Shown: positions 1-10,740 of the stretch, in pieces
Layout of the letters: every line of letters starts with the position of its first letter
How positions within the stretch are numbered: the first letter of the stretch is position 1
Assembly (NCBI GenBank): GCA_025992895.1
Contig: DAJPGA010000001.1
Span: 445,001 to 509,000 of the forward strand
Length of the DNA: 64,000 nt
Source of the DNA: Veillonellaceae bacterium
GTDB taxonomy: Bacteria > Bacillota > Negativicutes > Veillonellales > Dialisteraceae
Reading direction: 5' to 3'
Translations under genes and position numbers: made by a program
Notes under the pieces: generated by a model
The model's database searches: none
Told to the model about the DNA's origin: nothing
Seen by the model: the letters and a program-made list of their open reading frames with translations, nothing else

Positions 1-2268
<2,268 letters not shown>

Positions 2269-2348
2269 TAAATTTCACAAAAGCACGACCGGCTTGAAAG
2301 AGCCTTCGGAACTTCTTCTGTATAGTTTTGAGAGAACAGACTCTCAGA

Positions 2349-2464
2349 TTCAGTGGCGATAGCTGTGAGGATACACCCGTACCCATGCCGAACACGGTAG
2401 TTAAGCTCACAAACGTCGAAAGTACTTGGCTGGAAGCGGCCTGGGAGGATAGGAAGCTGCTGAT
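2349..2464 (+). rRNA. rrf: 5S ribosomal RNA, copy 1
   Basis: Conserved 5S blocks are visible (CCCATGCCGAACACGG near 2382, then GAAAGTACTTGGCTGGAAGC). The first eight bases TCAGTGGC pair with GCTGCTGA at the 3' end to form helix I, which sets the ends. It lies about 80 bases after the 23S gene, the usual 23S-5S order. Confidence 0.95.
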
Positions 2465-2470
2465 TAACCT

Positions 2471-2502
2471 AGAAGCATCAACCTTTACTGGTTGGTGCTT
2501 CT
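2471..2502 (+). terminator. Hairpin after 5S copy 1
   Basis: AGAAGCATCAACC pairs with GGTTGGTGCTTCT around a 6-base loop. No strong T run follows, so it may be a processing hairpin rather than a full terminator; transcription probably continues into the second 5S copy. A second hairpin (AGGGATATT/AATATCCCT) follows at 2518-2547. Confidence 0.5.
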
Positions 2503-2693
2503 TACATTCTGTCAACAAGGGATATTCCCTTCACTGGAAATATCCCTTTCATATATATGCGAAGCCGAAAGGCATTCTCCATTCGCAAAATGGGGGACCT
2601 CTCGCGAGGACCCCATTCCATATATGTAAAAAGACCGGCATAGCCGATCGATGGCAACACGGACTTCCATAGGAACTCCGTTTGGCATAAAGA

Positions 2694-2809
2694 TTCAGTG
2701 ACGATAGCTGTGAGGATACACCCGTACCCATGCCGAACACGGTAGTTAAGCTCACAAACGCTGAAAGTACTTGGCTGGAAGCGGCCTGGGAGGATAAGAA
2801 GTTGCTGAT
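2694..2809 (+). rRNA. rrf: 5S ribosomal RNA, copy 2
   Basis: A second 5S gene, 345 bases downstream of the first and nearly identical. Helix I is TCAGTGAC/GTTGCTGA; the one difference from copy 1 in this helix is a paired change (G-C to A-T), so the fold is kept. Small differences also occur at the TC/CT positions near 2761. Confidence 0.95.
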
Positions 2810-2818
2810 TAATAAGGA

Positions 2819-2853
2819 AGGACACCAATCATTGCGATTGATGTCCTTTTTGC
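2819..2853 (+). terminator. Rho-independent terminator of the rRNA operon
   Basis: AGGACACCAATC pairs with GATTGATGTCCT around ATTGC and is followed by TTTTT. It lies 10 bases after 5S copy 2. Confidence 0.85.
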
Positions 2854-2867
2854 TTTGTATGAATACC

Positions 2868-2921
2868 TACTGCCGTTTCTTGGCCGGAATGGCTGAGAGG
2901 AACAAGTAGAGCTGATTAATA
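2868..2921 (+). pseudogene. Degenerate 3' fragment of a third 5S gene
   Basis: The stretch CTTGGCCGGAATGGCTGAG followed by AGCTGATTAATAAAG resembles the last 50 bases of the 5S gene and its flank (CTTGGCTGGAAGCGGCCTGG, then GCTGATTAATAAGG), but with several indels and without the 5' half. It is followed by another copy of the same terminator. It is probably the leftover of a third tandem 5S unit. Confidence 0.55.
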
Positions 2922-2924
2922 AAG

Positions 2925-2958
2925 AGGACACCAATCCATGCGATTGATGTCCTTTTTG
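2925..2958 (+). terminator. Duplicate of the rRNA terminator
   Basis: AGGACACCAATC/GATTGATGTCCT stem with a slightly altered loop and a TTTTTGCTT tail, a second copy of the terminator at 2819-2853, attached to the 5S fragment. Confidence 0.75.
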
Positions 2959-2961
2959 CTT

Positions 2962-3720
2962 GCCTTTTTCGAGCGCAGCGAGGTTTAAGGGTGTCAGAGC
3001 TCGCCCCGTAGGAGGAGCTGGAGGCCTTTGACCTTGCCCTGGAAGGGAAGGTGCGCCGTATACCAGTTGATATAAGCGGTAGCAACACAAATGTCTCATA
3101 AGTTAGTGTGCGGGGCGGATGAGTTGCATTTCCACGGACGAAGTCTGGTTGTATGGTTTTAAAGGTTCATCTCCCAGCCTGCAAGGCGGCTGTATGGTTT
3201 TTATCATGCTTTTACTTACCGCTCCCGCAACACCGCCAAAATGCCAAGGTACGCTTTCTTATCAAAAGGCTCTTTCTTATCACACCTTCACAACCGCCAA
3301 GTATGGCGAATCGGAAAACATGCCAACCGAAAGGCTTCCCCACGGGGGAGCTGGCGCCGGAGGCGACTGAAACAGCAGTTCCTCAGCCGAAGGCTGGTTT
3401 AAGGGTGTTGACCTTGCGCCGAAGGAGAAGGTACCGGCGAAGCCGGGGAATACAGTAGTCCCTAGGCCATGGGCTGGCTGTGTGGTGTTATCATGTTTTA
3501 CCACCGCTGCTACAGCACCGCTAAAGGGCTAAGGTATACTTTCTTATCAATAGGCTCTTTACAAGAATACCGTACAACCTCGCTGCGCTCGAAGAACCTT
3601 TTATAAAAGCCAATGAATAATCAACCCTATCCGCCCGGCATAAGAATGTGAGGCCGGGCACCTTCCCCGTCTGGGAAGGCGAGTATCGTTCCCCGACACT
3701 TCACGGTGGGCATAAGCTGC
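2962..3720. repeat. Cluster of interspersed GC-rich palindromic repeats
   Basis: About 760 bases without a credible gene. It consists of short modules that recur elsewhere in the window in both orientations: CGAGCGCAGCGAGG, CCTTGCCCTGGAAGGGAAGG, CCTCAGCCGAAGGCTGG, TTCCCCGTCTGGGAAGGCGAG and the end signature TTGTATGGTTTT. Several modules are self-complementary. Translated frames here are short, repeat-derived and lack ribosome binding sites. Confidence 0.7.
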
Positions 3721-4200
3721 CGTCTTATTCTCATTTACTGTTATAAGTGCTCATCTCTTCATACATTTTGTTTAATTTTATACTAATATTAAAGATTTTC
3801 AATCACGCGTTTAAAAATATACCAAGGGCTGCATACATATCTAGAAAATCTCATTTGAGACTGTTTGGTTTCATTTGATACACTTAAGTCTTTCGTATAA
3901 GAGAAATAAAACCATACTTTTTTCATATGGCTCAAAGGAAATCAGGATAATTTCACGAAAAGATGACAATAAATTGCGTTTATTTGTAAGTTTCTGAACA
4001 TTCCGTAAAACTGCCAGATTTCGACCTTGAGTTACATAGTATACATGCCTAAATTGATAATTTCTATAGATAATTTCGGATGATTTGAAAGAAAGAATGT
4101 ATAAACATAGGATGAAGGGTATACTTTTTGCCACGTATGAATTTTGAGGTATGTATATACTATACAGATAGCATATACATCGCTAATACGCCATATGATA
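3721..4200. other. AT-rich intergenic stretch, no supported gene
   Basis: About 480 AT-rich bases. An 87-codon frame on the minus strand (3871-4134) has no ribosome binding site and no recognisable domain, so it is not called. Nothing else was recognised. Confidence 0.5.
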
Positions 4201-4207
4201 GAAAGTA

Positions 4208-4236
4208 TTGAGCTTATCGAGGTCTTCTATTATAAT
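4208..4236 (+). promoter_or_regulatory. Promoter of the tandem-motif RNA unit
   Basis: TTGAGC at 4208 and TATAAT at 4231, 17 bases apart, a good sigma-70 type match. No coding region follows before the terminators at 4617-4657 and 4769-4812, so the likely product is RNA. Confidence 0.6.
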
Positions 4237-4344
4237 TTAAGTATAGATAAATATCTCGATTTCCAGTCGAGAGGGTCGTTGATTTAGGCAGGAGTGTGGT
4301 AAGGCATTAGATATATATTTAACTTTTCTGCAGTAGTTGATCGT

Positions 4345-4470
4345 AACGGGGGAGCCGCTTCCGGGTGTCGGGGGACGCCGCGGAGGGGCTGAGCAAGAGT
4401 TTCTTGCATAAGGAATCATAGATGATCAAGCTGCGGGCTGAGTAGTCCCGGTGGGGGCCGGGATGATCTC
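4345..4470 (+). ncRNA. Structured RNA motif, copy 1
   Basis: First of two tandem copies 170 bases apart. It holds the hairpin GGTGTC-GGGG-GACGCC, a hairpin GCAAGA-GTT-TCTTGC, the shared segment CTTGCATAAGG, and a final CCCGG/CCGGG hairpin. In copy 2 the second hairpin is GCAGGG/TCTTGC, still pairing through G-T pairs. I do not recognise it as a known riboswitch class. It could be a regulatory RNA or a fossil leader. Confidence 0.5.
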
Positions 4471-4514
4471 TGGCAGTCAGGTAATTCAGTTTACCGTAAA
4501 AGCAGGTCTGACAG

Positions 4515-4657
4515 AACGGGGGAGCTGCTTCCGGGTGTCGGGGGACGCCGCGGAAGGGCTTGCAGGGTCTCTATCTTGCATAAGGGAATTATAATAATTG
4601 ATCAGACTTGCGACTTGGGCAGATTTCGGCGGGGGCCGGGATCCGCCCAGTTTTTAT
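4515..4657 (+). ncRNA. Structured RNA motif, copy 2, ending in a terminator
   Basis: Same order of elements as copy 1, starting at the shared AACGGGGGAG. It ends in a strong terminator: GGGC-A-GAT pairs with ATC-C-GCCC and encloses CGGC/GCCG, followed by AGTTTTTA. The presence of a promoter upstream and this terminator downstream defines a small RNA unit of roughly 0.4 kb. Confidence 0.5.
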
Positions 4658-4768
4658 TTCCGATTGCGGATCGGCATAAGGACCTATGATTCCTGAAAAA
4701 TAAAGAATAACGGATTTTAACGGATTATGATTTTCATGCCTTCCCACATTTTTATATACCACTCAGGA

Positions 4769-4812
4769 CAATCAGCCATCTTCACTCCCAGGAGATGGCT
4801 GATTGCCTTTTT
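4769..4812 (+). terminator. Strong terminator downstream of the tandem RNA
   Basis: CAATCAGCCATCT pairs perfectly with AGATGGCTGATTG over 13 base pairs, followed by CCTTTTT. There is no protein gene immediately upstream, so it backs up the terminator of RNA copy 2. Confidence 0.8.
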
Positions 4813-4929
4813 AGGTGGAGACAAGGACGGAAGTTAAGGAAATCAGGACGCAGGACGGCGGAGTTGTAGGGGATGCAATGGATGAAAGGAGAAAGTGAGA
4901 ACATGAAAAGATGAAAAGGTGGAAAGATG

Positions 4930-5190
4930 AAAAGATGATAAAACCACACAACCGGCTTGCAGCCTAGGAGATGAACCTCCTCAGGCGCTTCCGCGCCAGC
5001 TCCCCCTACGGGGCGAGCTCAAACACCCTTAGACCGAACTTCGTTCGAGGGAAAAGTAAAACCATACAACCGGACTTCGTCCGAGGAAATGCTGTATCCG
5101 TTTACACCTTCCCTTCCAGGGCAAGGTCAAGACCGGCCTACGGCCCTACTTCCCCGTCTGGGAAGGCGAGGGTTAGCGATGCCCGGAAAA
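4930..5190. repeat. Interspersed palindromic repeats
   Basis: Modules seen elsewhere, here largely in reverse orientation: ACCACACAACCGGCTTGCAG (reverse of a module at 50670), AGCTCCCCCTACGGGGCGAG, CCTTCCCTTCCAGGGCAAGG and TTCCCCGTCTGGGAAGGCGAG. No gene is supported. From 5190 to 5617 the sequence is an AT-rich spacer leading to the TAA1 leader. Confidence 0.65.
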
Positions 5191-5524
5191 TGCCTATTTC
5201 CTCTTATATTGCTTTTACATAATTACTCGCAAAGGTTTGGATATCTTTGCGGGGTTCTTTTGCATATTCTGCATGCTTTTCCGTATGGATGATTATTTTA
5301 ACGGACGAATTCTGCTTTCTTGTATACTATCTCTCTAGCTTATCATTTCTTTTGAAGTACCTATCATTATTGATTATATCTTGAAATCAATACAGATATT
5401 TAGATATGTTGTTTAAGTTGGCTGTATATACTATGATTTAGTTATAAAGACATATTTAGATATAGGCGGTAAGTATTGTCTGAAAGAAGGTACAGCCGCA
5501 GCGAATGGGCGTGGTTCTCCCGAT

Positions 5525-5538
5525 GGACTGGGGGGTCT
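5525..5538 (+). promoter_or_regulatory. GGGG-loop hairpin in the TAA1 leader
   Basis: GGACT-GGGG-GGTCT, 80 bases before the TAA1 start. It is short and uses two G-T pairs, but it matches in form and place the GGGG-loop hairpins before the other adhesin genes of the window. Confidence 0.4.
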
Positions 5539-5617
5539 GCATGACGGGTGATGGAGCGCAGCGCTGCGGGATCGACGTTATTTCAGGCGTCTTCGGGCGT
5601 CGGAAACGGGGGAACGT

Positions 5618-8600
5618 ATGAGAAAATGGAATAGAAAGACTATGTATGCCGCCTTTTGCGCGTTGGCACTGACCGGGGGGTCTGTCTTCGCGCAGACGGC
5701 TGTGAATCCTGCTGGCACGGCGGCGGATGCGTCGGGGGTTGCCATCGGGACGGGAAGTTATTCGCAGAATATCGGGGTGGCAATCGGGCAGAATGCGAGT
5801 GCAGTGACATCCAGTTCTGTGGCGATTGGTCCGAATACGAAGGCTGGCCGTGCGAATATGGATGATCCGTAGGATCCGCGTAACCGCACGACGGTGGGAA
5901 AGATGGCGAATGTGGCTATCGGCTCGGGGGCCGAGGCTGAAGGCGGCCGTATTATTTCCATCGGCGAGAATGCGGGCAAGGGTGTCCCGGATAACTGGAA
6001 CATCCACAATGTCAATATCGGCACGCAGGCCGGCGGCGCTTCGAAGGAAAGCAACAGTGTAGCCATCGGCTATCAGGCAGGTTTCATGGAAAGCGCTGGA
6101 GCCAAGCAGGCACAGGCGGATAGGGCGGACGGTACGCGCGCGGCGAATCTGTATATCGGAAGCCAGGCGGGCCATAATTCGTATTCGTATGGAAATATCG
6201 CCCTTGGCACGCAGGCCGGAGATAATGTCAATGATACGCGCTCGAACAATAATATTTCCATCGGTTCCAATGCCGGTCAGTACATGAAGAGCAACGACGG
6301 CGTGAACGAGAAGTTCATAGGCTACGGGCCTGGTGGAAATATTGCCATCGGCGCGGCTGCTGCGCAGAGTCTTGCCGGCGACGACAATGTTGCTATCGGG
6401 GGCCTGGCAGGAAGAAATTCTAAGGGCGACAACAATGTGTTCATGGGCCATCTTGCCGGGTACCAATCTACGTACCATGCCTCGGTCGTTCTTGGCGGCC
6501 AGACGGGCGGCGGTGATCCGAACGCTGTCCATGACAAGGATGTCATGATCGGCAACTATGCGAATGGAGCGGCGACGGGAAATACAAGAAATGTCATTTC
6601 CATCGGCTCTTCTCCTATCGCAGAGGGATATGAATCCATTGCCATCGGCTTCAATGCGAAGGCAAAAGCAAACAATGCGAATGCCATGGGCCGCATGGCT
6701 ACGGCCACAGCCCTCGACTCGATTGCCGTCGGCACAGCCACAGAAACGTCCGGTGAAAAGGGCATTGCCATCGGTTATCAGTCCAATGTATCCGGCGAGA
6801 ATTCGATTGCCATCGGGCGCGAGCTCAAGGTCAGCGGCGCGAATTCCGGCGCGTTTGGCGATCCGAGCACGGTTTCAGGAAACGGGTCTTACTCGTTCGG
6901 TAACAATAATACGATTTCCAAAGATGGTACATTTGTCCTTGGAAGTAATGTAACAGCGTCTCAGGCAAACAGTGTCATCCTGGGGCAGAATTCGACAGAC
7001 CGCGCAGCGACATCTGTCAATCAGGCAAAGGTAGGAAGCGTTACTTACGGCGGATTTGCAGGTGTTGGCAGCGAGGCGAATGGCGTCGTCAGTGTGGGCG
7101 CAGCCGGCAAGGAACGCCAGGTCATCCATGTGGCAGCTGGTGAAATCAGCGCATCGAGCACGGATGGTATCAACGGCAGCCAGCTCTACAGTGTGGCTTC
7201 AAAAGTCAGCGAAAACGCAGATGCGATTACTAATATCAACACGAAGATCGATAACGTGGCTGCCGCTTCTACCCATTACTACAGTGTCAAGAGCAGTGAG
7301 CAGGGCGATGGCTCCAACTACAATAATGACGGTGCCAAAGGCAGGAATTCACTGGCAGCCGGCGTGAATGCTTCGGCGAAAGGATTCGAATCCACAGCCA
7401 TCGGTTATGGCGCCAAAACGACGCAGGATAATGCAATCGCTGTCGGCAACGGAAGCCAGTCCATCGGCAAGAATGGTATTGCCATCGGAACCGGAGCTGT
7501 AGCAGGCTCGACTGGCAGCAACTATATCTATGGCAATATCGCCATCGGTACAGGCGCCAATTCTGCTGGCGGCGTTGCTATCGGCGATAATTCCAAGGCC
7601 GGAAGTCTCAGCCTGGCAGCCGGGATTGGATCAGAAGCCGGTGACCGCGCGGCGGCTGTGGGCTATTCCAATAATGCGTCGGGCCAGTGGTCCACTGCTG
7701 TGGGCGTAGGCAATGAAGCTACGGCTCTTTCCTCTACGGCTGTGGGCAGCGGCAACAATGTATCCGGAGAAAACTCTGCTGCCGTAGGCGTGACAAATGT
7801 GGTGGCGCAGAAGGATACCTTCGTCCTGGGCAGCAATGTAACGACGACCCAGGAAAACAGCGTCGTTCTCGGTGCGAATTCCACCGACCGCGCTGCAACG
7901 AGTGAAACGAAGGGAACCATCACACTTTCTGATGGAACGACCCGTGAATATGGAAACTTTGCAGGTACGAGCCCGACCGGCGTAGTCAGCGTAGGTGATA
8001 CAGGTAAGGAACGTCAGATCATCAACGTGGCTGCCGGCAAGATCAGCGCAGACAGCACGGATGCTGTCAACGGAAGCCAGCTCTACAGCCTGGCCGGTGA
8101 AGTCGGCAAGAATGCTGATACCATCAACAATATCAATACACAGATCGATACGATCAATACGCAGATTACGAATGTCACCAGCGAAGCAGGAAAGCATACC
8201 ACCGTCAAGGCTGGCAATAACAAGAACCTGACTGTCACCGAAGGCACGAATGCAGCCGGCGGCAAGGAATACACCGTGGACCTTTCCGAAAATATCAATA
8301 TCGGCGGACCTGGCAAAGACGGCAAGGATGGTCAGGACGGCCATATGGGCATTAATGGCAAGGACGGCGTTTCCGGTGTAGGCATCGACGGCAAGGATGG
8401 CATTTCTGTCAAAGGCGATAAAGGTGAAGTCGGCATCAATGGCAACGATGGCATCTCCATCAAAGGCGCTGACGGCAAAGATGCCGTATCCATCAACGGC
8501 AAAGACGGTGTCGGTCATATCGGACTCACCGGACCTGCCGGGACGAACGGCAAAGATGGCACGAATGCGGTAGATATTTCCGTCAAGAACGGTTATAACG

Positions 8601-9880
8601 GCGCAGACGGCGTCAATGGCGCAACGGGCGTAGACGGCAAGGACGGCATCACTCGTATCGTTTATGAAGACAAGACCGGTGAACATCAGGTTGCAACCCT
8701 CGACGACGGCATGAAGTACGGCGGCGATTCCGGTGACGTCATCGCCAAGAAACTGAACAACCAGGTCAACGTCATCGGCGGCATCAAAGATGAATCGAAA
8801 CTGACCTCTGCTGATAATATCGGCGTCGTTTCTGACGGCAAAGACAACCTGAAGGTCCGTCTGGCCAAAGACATCGACCTTGGCAAGGACGGCAGCGTCA
8901 AGATGGGCGATACCGTTATCAAAGAAGGCAGCATCACGACCGGGGACACCACCATCAACAACAATGGCGTCACGATCAATAACGGCCCGTCCATCACGAA
9001 AAACGGCATCGACGGCGGCGGAACGACCATCACTAATATCAATGGCGGCAGCGTCGCACCGGGCTCCACGGATGCCGTGAACGGCGGACAGCTCTATAAC
9101 GTAACAAGAAAAGTCGGAGACCTCGGAAACCGCATCAACAAAGTCGGTGCAGGTGCAGCTGCACTCGCTGCCCTCCATCCGCTCGATTTCGACCCGGATG
9201 ATAAGTGGGACGTCGCTGTCGGCTACGGCAATTACAGAAATGCCAATGCGGCCGCTGTCGGCGTATTCTACCGTCCGAACGAAGACACCATGGTCAGCGT
9301 CGGCGGATCCATGGGCAATGGGGAGAACATGGTCAATGCAGGCTTCAGCGTCAAACTCGGCCAGGGCAACCACGTTTCCACATCCAGAGTCGCCATGGCC
9401 AAGGAAATCCTCGCACTCCGCGAAGAAAACAAGCAGCTGAAGAACCGCCTCGACGATATGGACAGGAAACTCAATGCCGTCCTCGGCATCTTCGATCCGT
9501 CCAAGGAAAAGACATTCCCGGACGTTCCGGCCAACCACTGGGCATACAAGTACGTCACCACCCTGGCTGGCAACGGTCTCCTCGAAGGCTATCCGGACGG
9601 CAACTTCGACGGCGACAGAACCATGACCAGGTACGAATGGGCCGCTCTCTTCTATAGAGCCCTCGAAAAAGGCGCTCCTGTCGATGAAAATATGAAGAAA
9701 GCCATGACCGAATTCGCTCCTGAAATGGCAGCCATCGGCGCAGGCCGCTTCAGAGTCGACCGGATCAGCGGCAAGGACAACGACAGAAACAAAGTCGAAC
9801 GCGTCAGAGTCAACAACGAAGACAACCCGAAGGATAATGACTACAGAGACATCTACGGGGGAAGAATAGAAAAGAAATAA
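5618..9880 (+). CDS. TAA1: giant trimeric autotransporter adhesin with collagen-like stalk and SLH tail, interrupted by one in-frame TAG
   Basis: Surface adhesin of the YadA type, 1420 codons. The start at 5618 follows CGGGGGAACGT and opens a signal peptide ending near SVFAQ. Codon 85 (5870-5872) is TAG; the same frame then stays open to 9880, and reading resumes with DPRNRTTVG. Head repeats of the AIGxxA type occupy roughly residues 30-800, followed by neck motifs (DAVNGSQLYS), a collagen-like G-x-y stretch rich in GKDG near 897-1010, and a YadA barrel near 1172-1251 (VGAGAAALAALHPLDFDPDD). A periplasmic coiled coil (about 1261-1291) and one SLH domain (about 1298-1355; HWAY, GYPDGNF, MTRYEWA) come next. 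Without readthrough only an 84-residue secreted stub is made; an internal ATG at 5894 has no signal peptide. Either a recent nonsense allele or a recoded stop. Confidence 0.9.
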
Positions 9881-9904
9881 AAGGCCTGAATAAGGGGCGA
9901 ACGT

Positions 9905-9947
9905 AAAAAACCGCGGCAGAATGGGAAAAATTCTGCCGCGGTTTTTG
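9905..9947 (+). terminator. TAA1 terminator
   Basis: AAACCGCGGCAGAAT pairs with ATTCTGCCGCGGTTT and runs into TTTTTGCGTGGGG, the same 3' signature seen after the other adhesin genes. Confidence 0.9.
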
Positions 9948-9954
9948 CGTGGGG

Positions 9955-10450
9955 GATGATGAAGAAAACCATACAACCGCAACTGTGCTGCGTGGTAATT
10001 AACCCCTTTCGGCGCATGCGCGCCACTTTCCCCTGACGGGGACAGCTTCTGCCGCTCGCACCGCTCAACTTTTTCGTCACTTTCGATGCTTGCCTATGTG
10101 AAGGATATGGTTTTCAGCGCAATTAGGCGTCCCCGTTAGGGGAAGCTGTCGAACCTTTAACTCTGATGTTCGACTGAAGGGGTTCAGTATTCATTGCACT
10201 TTCCAATCTAAAAAGGTTCATCGAGCAGAGCGAGGTTGTGTGGTGTCTTACATAACAGCTTTCTAAGATTTCCAATCTGAGAGCGAACCTTGGCTTTTTA
10301 GCAGAGATGGTGGAGCGGTGGTGAAAACATGATTAAAACCGCACAGCCGGCCCATGGTCTGGGAACTACTGTATTCCCGGTCTCCGACCGGACCTCCCCC
10401 TACGGGGCGAGCTCAAACACCCTTAAACCAGCCGTTGGCTGAGGAAAATC
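9955..10450. repeat. Interspersed palindromic repeats between TAA1 and the heme operon
   Basis: Roughly 500 bases without a gene. Modules include AAAACCATACAACCGCA (reverse end signature), GGCGTCCCCGTTAGGGGAAG, GAGCAGAGCGAGGTTGTGTGG and CCTCCCCCTACGGGGCGAGC. They sit directly after the TAA1 terminator, as such repeats do after several other terminators here. Confidence 0.65.
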
Positions 10451-10587
10451 GCTAAATCGCTCTTTTCTCCGTATCAAATCCCTCTTTCTGGATCATATTT
10501 CCTATCTTGCCAGTCTCCTTTATCGAAGTATTTGAGTATACATCGCACGGCCTGAAACCTTATAAAAAAATCATATAAGAAGATAGA

Positions 10588-10626
10588 AGTATGCGTTAAC
10601 GGTAAATATTTGCATTGACGCATACT
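10588..10626 (+). promoter_or_regulatory. Inverted repeat spanning the -35 region of the heme operon
   Basis: AGTATGCGT at 10588 and ACGCATACT at 10618 are perfect inverted copies; one further G-T and two A-T pairs extend the stem, and a T run follows. It could act as a terminator for anything entering from upstream or as a second protein-binding site, since its right arm overlaps the promoter. Confidence 0.45.
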
Positions 10627-10643
10627 TTTTTCGGTGATAGAAT
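10615..10643 (+). promoter_or_regulatory. Promoter of the heme-uptake operon
   Basis: TTGACG at 10615 and TAGAAT at 10638 with a 17-base spacer, about 100 bases before the first gene. The predicted transcript start near 10650 falls at the edge of the DtxR-like operator. Confidence 0.75.
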
Positions 10644-10650
10644 GCCATGT

Positions 10651-10670
10651 TAGTTAGTACAGGCTAACTA
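10651..10670 (+). promoter_or_regulatory. DtxR-family operator
   Basis: TAGTTAG-TACAGG-CTAACTA, a perfect 7-base inverted repeat that resembles iron-dependent DtxR/IdeR operators (alternating TTAG/CTAA half sites). It lies just past the -10 box, so a bound repressor would block transcription. A DtxR-type regulator is encoded at the far end of the same locus (19565). The match to the operator family is by eye. Confidence 0.6.
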
Positions 10671-10740
10671 GTTTCATTAGTACCTGAAACATTGCATAAG
10701 GATATCTAAATTATTCGAATTAGGTGAGGTGTAATTTATT

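Noticed and set aside
2530..2690. A tRNA gene between the two 5S copies
   Set aside because: No T-loop GGTTCGAATCC-like segment or cloverleaf could be found; the spacer holds simple hairpins only.
3871..4134. 87-codon minus-strand frame in AT-rich DNA
   Set aside because: No ribosome binding site, no recognisable fold and base composition typical of the surrounding spacer.
4345..4657. Tandem RNA motif as a c-di-AMP (ydaO) or other known riboswitch
   Set aside because: The opening GGGGGAGCC and GGGGCTGA recall ydaO, but the distal conserved CCGTCAGCTAACC part is absent and no gene follows. Kept as unassigned.
7631..9982. A 783-codon open frame antisense to TAA1
   Set aside because: It mirrors the repetitive, codon-biased TAA1 sequence; the translation is low-complexity and has no signal or domain. 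The same holds for the 551-codon frame at 28857-30512 opposite TAA3.
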